From an uncultured Clostridia bacterium (GTDB taxonomy: Bacteria > Bacillota > Clostridia > Christensenellales > Borkfalkiaceae), in assembly GCA_934247935.1 (NCBI GenBank), contig CAKQKE010000002.1:62001-126000 (forward strand): 64,000 nucleotides of DNA, written 5' to 3'. Positions 49,489 through 57,377 of this stretch are shown one piece after another (the stretch's first letter is position 1; each line of letters opens with the position of its first letter). The translations under genes were made by a program, and so were the position numbers. A model generated the notes under the pieces. It ran no database searches, was not told where the DNA came from, and saw nothing but the letters and a program-made list of their open reading frames with translations.

Positions 49489-49502
49489 CGAACATATGTT
49501 CG
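49489..49502. promoter_or_regulatory. LexA (SOS) box
   Basis: CGAACATATGTTCG is a perfect match to the Gram-positive LexA/DinR consensus CGAAC-N4-GTTCG. It is the only such site I found in this window. Confidence 0.8.
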
Positions 49503-49577
49503 TATTTATAATAGCACAATTTTTTTTCATACGCAAACGATATTGCATAATTTTTTATAAAAAATGTATTTTAAATA

Positions 49578-49606
49578 TTGCTTATGATATGAAAATATGA
49601 TATACT
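49578..49606 (+). promoter_or_regulatory. Second plus promoter before the 864-residue gene
   Basis: TTGCTT (49578-49583), 17-bp spacer, TATACT (49601-49606), about 105 bp before the ATG. A hairpin-prone GGCAAAAACGGCG lies in the leader, and the ribosome binding site is weak. Confidence 0.6.
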
Positions 49607-49718
49607 GTTTTTACTAATATATTTTTATATATATAATAAATTAAACGGTCGAAACGGTTGAATCCTGCGGCAAAAACGGCGTTTTTATCGCAATTTATAC
49701 CGATTCAGAGATACACTT

Positions 49719-52313
49719 ATGAAAAAAACGGTATTATTTTTATTATTAATAAGCATATGTTCTTTCACGGCTGCGGTAAATGTCGGGGCGGTAAAAGCGC
49801 GCGCCGACGTTGGCGATGACTCGCAACGTTATCTTTATACGGAAATTTTTTCGCCGGACAGTTTGTCCGAATATTTCCCGCAAACCTCGCCTACCGACGT
49901 GTACGTCGATGCGGAATATATTTTGATATCCCGCCAAAACGGTATATTCTTACTCGATAAACGCACCGAAGAAATGAAGTTTTTATATTTAAACGCTTTA
50001 AACGACGGCGTCGGCACGATTACCGTTTATCAATCTTCCGAAATCCCCACGGGTACGCCTTCCGAAGATATGGCAATCACCAAAATTTATCGCAGCGGTA
50101 ATTATATATTGTTTTTACGTTCGTCAAACATTTTCCGCATTCCGCTTAATTCTTTGGATAAATACGAATACGTAAAGGCAATCGATAACAACGCCGGCGG
50201 AACAAGCAACATCGTCATTGCATCCACTTATTTCTACGTGTGCGGCAATATACTCGTTTCAAACGACAGTTCGGGCTTTACAAAATATATCATTACCGAA
50301 AACGAACAGGACTTTGTTTGCGAAAAGCGTACTTTCGCCCCAACGATTTGTACTTCTTTCGTGTACACAAGCGACAACGAGTTTTATTATTTCAGAGACA
50401 ACGTTTTGTATAAATACAACGAAAATGCCGTTCATCAACAAGTAGTTTTAGATGATTACACCATTAAATATATGGTAGAATACAACGGGGTTTTGTACTT
50501 CACCACAACCAAAGGCGTATTCGAGTACAATCTTAAAACCGAAGCGAGCAAAGCCCGCTGCATAATTTCGGCAAACGTCAACAAATACGAATTAGGCACT
50601 TTAAACTCACCAAAGGGTCTGTATATTTACGGCAACAGCATTTACGTAGCGGACGCAAATACCCACTCTGTTTCCGAATTTTCTTTGCTTACTCACGAAT
50701 ACACGGGCAATTCGTACTCCGTTTACGACAACGCGCCCAACCGCGTAAGCAAAAACGCAAAACAAATTTATCGCGAAGGAGACAAACTTTACGTTCTCGA
50801 ACAAAACAACGGCATCACTCAAATTAGCGATATAAACGGCACGCCGGTCTACAAAAAATACACCTTCGATTATGACGGCGAATATAAAAGCAAATGTTTT
50901 GCCGTGTACAACGGCTTGGCTCTCGTCACCGACGGAAAAGACCTTATGCTTTTCGATTTTGAGAAAAACACTTTCCTCCCGATAAATCTCGACGGAAACA
51001 CCGGCAACATCACTTCGCTTACGATTTGCGACGGGAAATTTTATATGCTTAAAACGGAGTTTGAAAACCTCACCCCGTCCGCCGCAATTTACGTTATCGA
51101 CGAAACAAATCTCACTGCCGAAAAAACGCAAATGCCCCAAATCGACGGAACAAGCAAAATTTTCACCGCCGACGTATTCGGCAAATTTTACGTAATAGTC
51201 GACGATACGCTATATACCGTAGACAGCGTAAACCCGCAAAAACCTTATGAAATACTTTACTCGATAGGCGACGAAATTTTATCTGTTCAAACCGATTTTA
51301 AAGGCAATGTGTATGCGTTGACTGCAAACGGTATGCTTGAAGTTGACAAAATTTCAAAAACCATTACGTATTCGGACTATCTCCCCAAAAGGTCAAACAT
51401 AAAAAGTTTTTCACTTGTTTACAACTCTTCCGACTTGTATTTTTTGTGCGACGGTTTTATTTTAAAAAGCAGTAAAGATTCGATAATCACTTCTACTCCG
51501 GCAAATATCACGATACCGGAAGAACTCAATTTCAATCTCAACAAAACAATAAAAACGGTCAATATCATCGAAGACAGAAAACTTTTCAAAGTCTCTTTGC
51601 CAGATATCGAAAACAAAGGTTACTTTAATTATTTACCCGAGAAAAACGGCTACGTTAAAAGTACAGATCAAACCGCTCAATACATCGTTTTGTGCGAAGT
51701 TGAAGACGATTATTATCTCGTGACAAACGGCAACTATTATATAGTCCGCAAATCCGACGTTACCGACGTAACCGGCACTTATACCGACAGCAAAATTAAA
51801 AAAGGTTATCTTTCTTCTGCCGTGTATTTTTACACTTACCCGGTTTTTGCCGATAATTACCGTACAACGAGACATGCAAAACACCTTGAAATATTCATCG
51901 AAAGTCAATTTACTTACAACAGCGATAAATTTTATCTCGTTCACACAGCAAACGGCGATACGGGCTATATCCCCACTTCGTTTTTGCTTGAAGAATTGGC
52001 AATCGAAATACCCACGGTAAAAATTTACACTGCGTACACAATAAATAAAAATACCAAAGTGTACGATGAAAACGGCAACGTCATCGACAACATTCGCAAA
52101 AGATGCAAAATCGACGTACTCGAAAAAACCGACGGAATGGCTTATATCTCTTACGGAAACGGAAAAACGGGATATATCGAATGTGACAACATAGTACTTA
52201 AAGGCAAAAACGCATTACGAAACACAATCGTAATAATTTTACTCGCCATGTCATTGACTTTCTCGGCAATTTATTTAGAGGTAAAACAAGTCACACACAA
52301 AATGAATTTATAA
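49719..52313 (+). CDS. Exported beta-propeller/SH3 membrane-anchored protein (long paralogue)
   Basis: 864 residues. Signal peptide (VLFLLLISICSFTAAVNVGA), then a long series of propeller-type strands (about residues 60-590: YVDAEYILISRQNGIFLLD, GVLYFTTTKGVFEYN, SPKGLYIYGNSIYVADANTHS with an NHL-like motif), a beta-domain with two SH3-like barrels (YLSSAVYFYTYP, GYIPTSFL, VYDENGNVID, GKTGYIECD), and a C-terminal helix (NTIVIILLAMSLTFSAIYL). Its last 200 residues align with the 254-residue protein at 47639. Envelope-anchored sensor or adhesion role is plausible; function unknown. Confidence 0.8.
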   Translation: MKKTVLFLLLISICSFTAAVNVGAVKARADVGDDSQRYLYTEIFSPDSLSEYFPQTSPTDVYVDAEYILISRQNGIFLLDKRTEEMKFLYLNALNDGVGTITVYQSSEIPTGTPSEDMAITKIYRSGNYILFLRSSNIFRIPLNSLDKYEYVKAIDNNAGGTSNIVIASTYFYVCGNILVSNDSSGFTKYIITENEQDFVCEKRTFAPTICTSFVYTSDNEFYYFRDNVLYKYNENAVHQQVVLDDYTIKYMVEYNGVLYFTTTKGVFEYNLKTEASKARCIISANVNKYELGTLNSPKGLYIYGNSIYVADANTHSVSEFSLLTHEYTGNSYSVYDNAPNRVSKNAKQIYREGDKLYVLEQNNGITQISDINGTPVYKKYTFDYDGEYKSKCFAVYNGLALVTDGKDLMLFDFEKNTFLPINLDGNTGNITSLTICDGKFYMLKTEFENLTPSAAIYVIDETNLTAEKTQMPQIDGTSKIFTADVFGKFYVIVDDTLYTVDSVNPQKPYEILYSIGDEILSVQTDFKGNVYALTANGMLEVDKISKTITYSDYLPKRSNIKSFSLVYNSSDLYFLCDGFILKSSKDSIITSTPANITIPEELNFNLNKTIKTVNIIEDRKLFKVSLPDIENKGYFNYLPEKNGYVKSTDQTAQYIVLCEVEDDYYLVTNGNYYIVRKSDVTDVTGTYTDSKIKKGYLSSAVYFYTYPVFADNYRTTRHAKHLEIFIESQFTYNSDKFYLVHTANGDTGYIPTSFLLEELAIEIPTVKIYTAYTINKNTKVYDENGNVIDNIRKRCKIDVLEKTDGMAYISYGNGKTGYIECDNIVLKGKNALRNTIVIILLAMSLTFSAIYLEVKQVTHKMNL

Positions 52314-52410
52314 CTTAAACCGGGTCGTTATTTGTCTTAACCGAACATCGCGTTTTAATCGACGCCACACCCCGATAAATCAACTTTAATTTAAACTTAA
52401 AAGCAATATA

Positions 52411-52452
52411 AAAGCCTATTTTACTACATACGTATGCAATAAAATAGGCTTT
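52411..52452. terminator. Bidirectional terminator with a palindrome-family loop
   Basis: AAAGCCTATTTTA (52411-52423) and TAAAATAGGCTTT (52440-52452) form a perfect 13-bp stem; the 16-nt loop CTACATACGTATGCAA contains the ATACGTAT core of the dispersed palindrome. TTTTTATT follows on the plus strand; TTT on the minus. It ends the 864-residue gene. Confidence 0.88.
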
Positions 52453-52487
52453 TTTATTATCTAAAATTCCTACACAGACGCGAATTC

Positions 52488-53195
52488 CTACACAGACGCG
52501 ACGTCGCCACCGGGTAATTGCAAGTTTTTACCGTTGTCGTTATCGAAAAACTCGTAATCGAGGTCATAGCAAACCGCTCCGTCAAGCGCAGATAATTTAT
52601 TTATCGAAACTTCGTATGCAGTCATTAGTTTTGTTTCGTTTGGCTGTATTTTCTTTTGATATTCTCGGCTTTGTATTCTACCCGAAACGGCTACTTTATC
52701 CCCCACTTTCAGGTTTTTTACAAATCTTGCGTTTCGTCCCCAAGCGATACACGGAATATAATCCGACTTGTTATACGCTCTGTTTACCGCAATCAGCATA
52801 TCCGCAATTTCTCTGTTGAAAGGCGTTGTTCTGTAAACAGGCGGCTTACATATAAATCCAGAAAGTACTATATTGTTCGGGTTTTTGCAATAATCCTCTT
52901 CAAGCAACTCTCTCACGAAAACCGTAAGCATAAGTTTGCTTTTGCCGTCAACCGGCTTGTTGTAACTTCTGAATTGTCCCAAAGCACACAGTTCGCTGCC
53001 GACAGACAGGTTGCTTTTTTCGATAAGCCTTTCCGAAATCGTCACGGGAATGACGTCGGCTTGACCCGACAACCTTTTTACCATAACGTACATTTCGTAA
53101 AATCCCTCGCCGTAAACTTCGTGAGAATATTTAGCCTCGCTTACGATTTCGCCTTTTAAGTACACTTTGTTGTTTTGTTTTTCGCAGTAATCCAT
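52488..53195 (-). CDS. SSB-like protein with two OB folds
   Basis: 235 residues. Two OB-fold domains of single-stranded-DNA-binding type: residues 8-105 (NKVYLKGEIVSEAKYSHEV, VGSELCALGQFRSYNK) and 105-215 (NNIVLSGFICKPPVYRTTPFNREIADMLIAVNR, IPCIAWGRNARFVKNLKVGDKVAVSGRIQSR). The second matches SSB core motifs best. The C-terminal tail is acidic but lacks the usual DDDIPF end. May bind single-stranded DNA in replication or repair. It is not adjacent to rpsF/rpsR. Confidence 0.8.
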   Translation of the reverse strand: MDYCEKQNNKVYLKGEIVSEAKYSHEVYGEGFYEMYVMVKRLSGQADVIPVTISERLIEKSNLSVGSELCALGQFRSYNKPVDGKSKLMLTVFVRELLEEDYCKNPNNIVLSGFICKPPVYRTTPFNREIADMLIAVNRAYNKSDYIPCIAWGRNARFVKNLKVGDKVAVSGRIQSREYQKKIQPNETKLMTAYEVSINKLSALDGAVCYDLDYEFFDNDNGKNLQLPGGDVASV

Positions 53196-53212
53196 GATGT
53201 GTCTCCCTTATT

Positions 53213-53998
53213 TTAATCATTTTTTGCAGGCTTTTGCCTTCCGGTCTGGTCAATTACGTAATTTTCTTTATAAATGAGTTCGCTTACAGGAACAAAAGAA
53301 TAGCCTTTGTTGGTTAAAAACTCAAATATAATCGGCAAACTTTCCGCTGTATGTAAACCGTTGTTGTGGCATAGAATAATCGAGCCGTTTTTGACCTTAT
53401 TAATCACTCTATACGCAATGTCTTTGGCAGATAAATCTTTCCAATCCAGACTGTCCACGTCCCACTGTATGGTGTACAGTCCCGCTTCTTCGGCGCACTC
53501 GATTAAGGCGTTGTTGTAATCTCCGTAAGGCGGACGGAATAAAATTACGTCCTTACCCGTAATCTCTTCAATCGCGCTTTTTGAAGAAGCAAGTTCTTGT
53601 TTGATTTTTTCTTTAGACAGTTTTGACATATAACTGTGCGTCGAGGAATGCGTGCCCATCTCGTGCCCTTTGCTTACTATCTTTTTGACGTATTCAGGGT
53701 TTTTCTTCACCCAGAACTCAACGGCGAAAAACGTAACTTTTATGCCGTAATCGTCACAAGCGTTTAAAATGTCGTCGGTGTGTTCCGTTCCCCATGCGCA
53801 ATCGAAAGAAATTGCAATTTTCTTTTCTTCCGTCTGCACGCAATAAACTGGGACTTTTTTGTTTTTCACCGCAAGGACAGCATAAACGTTTTCCGAAGAA
53901 ATTGCCGTCAAAACAGCGATAATCACAACGGCTGAAATTATGGACAACGCAATCCCTTTGCCGCTTTTAAAAAACCTCCTTACCAAACCATAATTCAT
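53213..53998 (-). CDS. PdaB-like polysaccharide deacetylase
   Basis: 261 residues. N-terminal membrane anchor (GIALSIISAVVIIAVLTAI), then a CE4 (NodB) domain: motif 1 ISFDCAWG (the second Asp of the usual DD is Cys, as in PdaB relatives), motif 2 HSSTH (metal-binding), motif 3 FRPPYGDYN, and later DWKDLSAKDIAYRV and LCHNN. Probably deacetylates peptidoglycan N-acetylglucosamine or N-acetylmuramic acid. PdaB types are linked to sporulation in Bacillus; no spore gene is nearby. AGGAGG upstream. Confidence 0.87.
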   Translation of the reverse strand: MNYGLVRRFFKSGKGIALSIISAVVIIAVLTAISSENVYAVLAVKNKKVPVYCVQTEEKKIAISFDCAWGTEHTDDILNACDDYGIKVTFFAVEFWVKKNPEYVKKIVSKGHEMGTHSSTHSYMSKLSKEKIKQELASSKSAIEEITGKDVILFRPPYGDYNNALIECAEEAGLYTIQWDVDSLDWKDLSAKDIAYRVINKVKNGSIILCHNNGLHTAESLPIIFEFLTNKGYSFVPVSELIYKENYVIDQTGRQKPAKND

Positions 53999-54415
53999 TA
54001 TAGTACCTCCTATAAGTCAAAAATTTGTATTCTTTTATCTATTTGTCTCGATTTTTGTCGAAAACGAAAATCGCTTTTTTTAGTTTCCGTCCGCCATATA
54101 TACTTTCATAAAAACAAAGCGTGTAATTTTACAATTTGTCTTCATAAATACAAATTTATACCTGCATAAAACCCGCAAATTTATTTTTTATCAACTTTGA
54201 CTGAAAACGTTCAGATTTCACTCGACCAAACTTTGTCATATTAATTAATTATGATTTAATTTTTGTTGTTATTCTCACAATTAAAAAATTTTTGCTTCTG
54301 TCTCATCGCTACTCACCCCCGTTCTTCTCAATTCAGTTTTTAAATAATTTTAATAAAAACTGTTGACATTCTTATGAATGTGTGATATACTATAATCGTT
54401 AAAAGAGGTGAAAAC
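53999..54415. other. 417-bp gap before the DUF1836-flotillin operon
   Basis: AT-rich; holds the promoter and operator at 54363-54391. No gene, repeat copy or RNA seen otherwise. Confidence 0.6.
54363..54391 (+). promoter_or_regulatory. Promoter with inverted repeat in the spacer
   Basis: TTGACA (54363-54368), 17-bp spacer, TATACT (54386-54391). The inverted repeat CATTC-TTAT-GAATG (54367-54380) overlaps the -35 end and most of the spacer, a good position for repression by the DUF1836 protein itself. Confidence 0.8.
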
Positions 54416-54973
54416 ATGAAACGTTACCCCGGCACGGTGATACAAATGACCGACAAATGCGGTAAAGAATATCTCAAAAGTTTATTTACCGACGAAAAAG
54501 GTCTGTCGATGTCGCAATTAAACGCAATTACGGGCGTCGGCACGCCAACCATTCAAAATTGGTATCAACGCGGTTTCGTGTCCAGACCGGTCAACAAAAG
54601 GTACGATATCGACCAAGTCGCGCGTATATTTATAATAAATATGTTGCGTTTTACCACTTCGCTCGACGATATCAAGGCTCTGCTTAAATATATAAACGGC
54701 GATACTGCCAACAAAAACGACGATATCATCAGTGAATCTGTTTTATATGCTAATGTGTGCAACGTGGTATCGAGTCCCGAATTCAACCGTTTTACGGTAG
54801 AAACATTGTGCGAAAAAGAAACTTCTTCGTTTAATATGGACGCAGGTTCTCTTGAACGGCTGCAAAACACTCTCGTATTTATTTGTTACAGAGTGCTTGC
54901 AGACGAAATACTCGATCGCGGCAATAATCTTTTAAACAAAATAAACTGCAACGAACAAAATCATTGCAAATAA
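54416..54973 (+). CDS. DUF1836 family MerR-like regulator
   Basis: 185 residues. MerR-type N-terminal DNA-binding region (MSQLNAITGVGTPTIQNWYQRGFV, RYDIDQVARIFIINML), then a helical C-terminal effector/dimerisation domain, matching DUF1836. AGAGGTG precedes the ATG. First gene of the operon with NfeD- and flotillin-like genes; presumably represses its own promoter through the CATTC...GAATG repeat (inference). Confidence 0.85.
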   Translation: MKRYPGTVIQMTDKCGKEYLKSLFTDEKGLSMSQLNAITGVGTPTIQNWYQRGFVSRPVNKRYDIDQVARIFIINMLRFTTSLDDIKALLKYINGDTANKNDDIISESVLYANVCNVVSSPEFNRFTVETLCEKETSSFNMDAGSLERLQNTLVFICYRVLADEILDRGNNLLNKINCNEQNHCK

Positions 54974-54990
54974 TATAGGAGGAAACAAAT

Positions 54991-55587
54991 ATGTGGTGGT
55001 CTACTTTAAGTCTTTTACAAAAAATATTCTTTTGCGTGGCGTGCGCCTCGACCCTACTTTTACTTATTCAGATAATAATGATGATTGTGGGGTTCGGCAG
55101 CGACGGAGATTTAGACGCCGACGGTATCGACGGCGACGTTGACGGCTTTGAAGAAGCGGCAGACGGACTTACGCTCGATTCCGACGTGGGATTATCTCTC
55201 TTCACGGTAAAAACGCTTTCGTCGTTTTTTGCAATCGGCGGTTGGGTAGGTTTTGCCGTATCCGATTTGGGAAATCTACCCGCAATTTTAATCGCTTTGC
55301 TCAGCGGTACTATTGCGCTTGTGGGTATGGCTTTCATTATGAAACGGCTCGCTTCGCTTCAATCCGAAGGAAACATAAACTACTCTAACGCAATCGGTAA
55401 AATTGCCAACGTTTACCTTACCATTCCCGCAAACAACGGCGGCAGCGGCAAAATAAATCTTACCCTTCAAGAAAGATTTATCGAAGCAAACGCAATCACA
55501 AACGACGCCGAAGAAATCAGAACGGGCGCAATGGTAAAAATAGTTTCTATAATTGACGATACGTTTGTAGTAACCAAAAACATGTAA
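54991..55587 (+). CDS. NfeD-like membrane protein (YuaF type)
   Basis: 198 residues. N-terminal helix (IFFCVACASTLLLLIQIIMMIVGF), a very acidic loop (GSDGDLDADGIDGDVDGFEE), two more helices (TLSSFFAIGGWVGFAVSDL, AILIALLSGTIALVGMAFIMK) and a C-terminal OB-like beta domain (IGKIANVYLTIPANNGGSGKINL, MVKIVSIIDDTFVVTK). NfeD1b/YuaF proteins are encoded beside and stabilise flotillin-type microdomains. Placed between the regulator and floT. Confidence 0.85.
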   Translation: MWWSTLSLLQKIFFCVACASTLLLLIQIIMMIVGFGSDGDLDADGIDGDVDGFEEAADGLTLDSDVGLSLFTVKTLSSFFAIGGWVGFAVSDLGNLPAILIALLSGTIALVGMAFIMKRLASLQSEGNINYSNAIGKIANVYLTIPANNGGSGKINLTLQERFIEANAITNDAEEIRTGAMVKIVSIIDDTFVVTKNM

Positions 55588-55615
55588 GATTTACACAATA
55601 CGTATTACGTAAAAT
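55588..55615. repeat. Dispersed palindrome copy (after the NfeD-like gene)
   Basis: GATTTAC-ACAATACGTATTAC-GTAAAATC begins at the base after the stop codon. It is a plus-strand gene, showing that copies follow stop codons on both strands. Confidence 0.65.
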
Positions 55616-55734
55616 CGGCAATTTCTCATTAAACTACTCATCGCCTAATCGACGGCAGAGCAACAAATCACAACATCTTTAACAACGATTTTAAATCGTC
55701 TTTATAATTAATTAAAAATTTTTACGGAGGTTAT

Positions 55735-57159
55735 ATGAACAATTTACTTGTAAATGCAGGCGGCGTTATCGGTACGATTTTTGCCGTCGTAATAATCCTT
55801 GTTTTGGTAATACTTATTATCGCTACCCGCTTTAAGAAATGCCCGTCCGACAAAATTATGGTTGTCTACGGTAAAGTTTCCAAAAATTCCGACGGCACAG
55901 CCCGTTCGGCAAAATGTATTCACGGCGGCGTAACGTTTATCGTACCCTTACTTCAAGCCTACTCTTTCCTCGACCTTACCCCCATTTCGATTTCGGTCGA
56001 CTTAAAAAGCGCGCTTTCAAGGCAGAACATTCGTATCGACGTACCGTCGATTTTCACGGTAGGTATTTCCACCGAACAAGGCGTTATGCAAAATGCGGCT
56101 GAAAGACTTCTCGGTTTAAAACTTCAACAAATTCAAGAACTCGCAAAAGATATCATCTTCGGTCAACTTCGTCTTGTAATCGCAACGATGGACATCGAGG
56201 AAATCAACACCGACAGAGACAAATTCCTTGCGGCTGTATCGAGCAACGTTGAAAGCGAACTTAAAAAAATCGGTCTTAAACTCATCAACGTAAACGTAAC
56301 CGACCTTTCCGACGAATCCGGCTACATAATCGCACTCGGTAAAGAAGCGGCGGCAAAAGCGATAAACGACGCAAAAATTTCGGTTGCCGAGGCAGACAGA
56401 AACGGTGCTATCGGTGAAGCAAACGCAAAAAGAGAACAACGTATCATGGTTGCCGCAGCCGATTCAGAGGCAATCAAAGGTGAAAACGAGGCAAAAATCG
56501 AAATTGCCAACTCTACTTCGGTATTGAGACAAAAAGAGGCAGAGGCTCTTCAAAGAGCGGTTTCGTCCGAAAAAATAAACGCCGCAAAAGCCCTTCAGGA
56601 CTCTTACGGAGCAGAAAGAACTGCCGAAATCGCGAGAGCGGAAAGAGAACAAGCCACTCAGGAAGCCGACGTCATCGTCAAAACTCAGATAGAAAAGAAA
56701 AAGAAAGAACTCGAAGCCGAAGCCGAGGCTGAAATGATCAGAAGAAAAGCGCAAGGTGAAGCCGACGCAATTTACGCCAAAATGGAAGCGCAGGCAAAAG
56801 GTATGCGCGCGGTACTTTCGGCACAAGCTGAAGGTCTTGCGCAAATCGTTCAATCGGCGGGCGGAGACCCCAAGGCAGCATCTCAACTTATGATTACCGA
56901 CAAACTCGAAAAAATCGTCGCATCGCAAGTGGAAGCAATCAAAAATATCAAAATCGACAAAGTTACCGTATGGGACGGCAACGGACAAAGCGAAAACGGC
57001 AAAACTTCAACTGCAAACTTTGTTTCGGGAATGCTTAAATCGCTCCCCCCTCTCAACGATATTTACGAAATGGCGGGACTCAAAATGCCCGACCTTGTAG
57101 CCCCCAAAGCGGCTACCGGGCAAACTCAAACTCCCGCTCAGGAGGAAAATAAACAATAA
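55735..57159 (+). CDS. floT: Flotillin-like SPFH protein
   Basis: 474 residues. N-terminal membrane segment (TIFAVVIILVLVILIIATRF), SPFH/PHB domain (ISISVDLKSALSRQNIRIDVPSIFTVGISTEQGVMQ, NTDRDKFLAAVSSNVE), a long Glu/Ala-rich coiled coil with repeats of EA motifs (REQATQEADVIVKTQIEKKKKELEAEAEAEM), and a C terminus. Flotillins scaffold lipid microdomains in Gram-positive cells. ACGGAGG lies before the ATG. Follows NfeD and DUF1836 in one operon, ending at 57269-57297. Confidence 0.93.
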   Translation: MNNLLVNAGGVIGTIFAVVIILVLVILIIATRFKKCPSDKIMVVYGKVSKNSDGTARSAKCIHGGVTFIVPLLQAYSFLDLTPISISVDLKSALSRQNIRIDVPSIFTVGISTEQGVMQNAAERLLGLKLQQIQELAKDIIFGQLRLVIATMDIEEINTDRDKFLAAVSSNVESELKKIGLKLINVNVTDLSDESGYIIALGKEAAAKAINDAKISVAEADRNGAIGEANAKREQRIMVAAADSEAIKGENEAKIEIANSTSVLRQKEAEALQRAVSSEKINAAKALQDSYGAERTAEIARAEREQATQEADVIVKTQIEKKKKELEAEAEAEMIRRKAQGEADAIYAKMEAQAKGMRAVLSAQAEGLAQIVQSAGGDPKAASQLMITDKLEKIVASQVEAIKNIKIDKVTVWDGNGQSENGKTSTANFVSGMLKSLPPLNDIYEMAGLKMPDLVAPKAATGQTQTPAQEENKQ

Positions 57160-57268
57160 TTTATCCGCAGTTTGATTAACATTAAACAATAAGCACGATT
57201 TAAGTGCGGTTTAATTACAAACGATATGATAAATTCGATTTAACAATTAAAATATCACAACAAAAAAC

Positions 57269-57297
57269 GGCGGGGCTGCATTAAATGCAACCCCGCC
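57269..57297 (+). terminator. Hairpin after the flotillin gene
   Basis: GGCGGGG-C-TGCATT-A-AATGCA-A-CCCCGCC: a GC-rich stem with one C-A mismatch. The T tract is weak. It belongs with the terminator at 57314 as a double element. Confidence 0.65.
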
Positions 57298-57313
57298 TGA
57301 AATTTAACCTTTT

Positions 57314-57350
57314 AAAAGCGGTTTCGGATAAAACATCCTCAACCGCTTTT
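57314..57350. terminator. Bidirectional terminator between floT and the LRR lipoprotein
   Basis: AAAAGCGGTT (57314-57323) and AACCGCTTTT (57341-57350), with inner GGAT/ATCC. It serves both convergent transcripts. Confidence 0.85.
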
Positions 57351-57377
57351 CATTTATCAAAATATTAAACTAAAAAT

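Larger units (their letters stand above)
49325..49718. other. 394-bp divergent control region of the phage cassette
   Basis: Carries the minus promoter of the regulator gene, a plus promoter with a perfect LexA box, and a second plus promoter for the gene at 49719. No gene is present. Confidence 0.75.
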
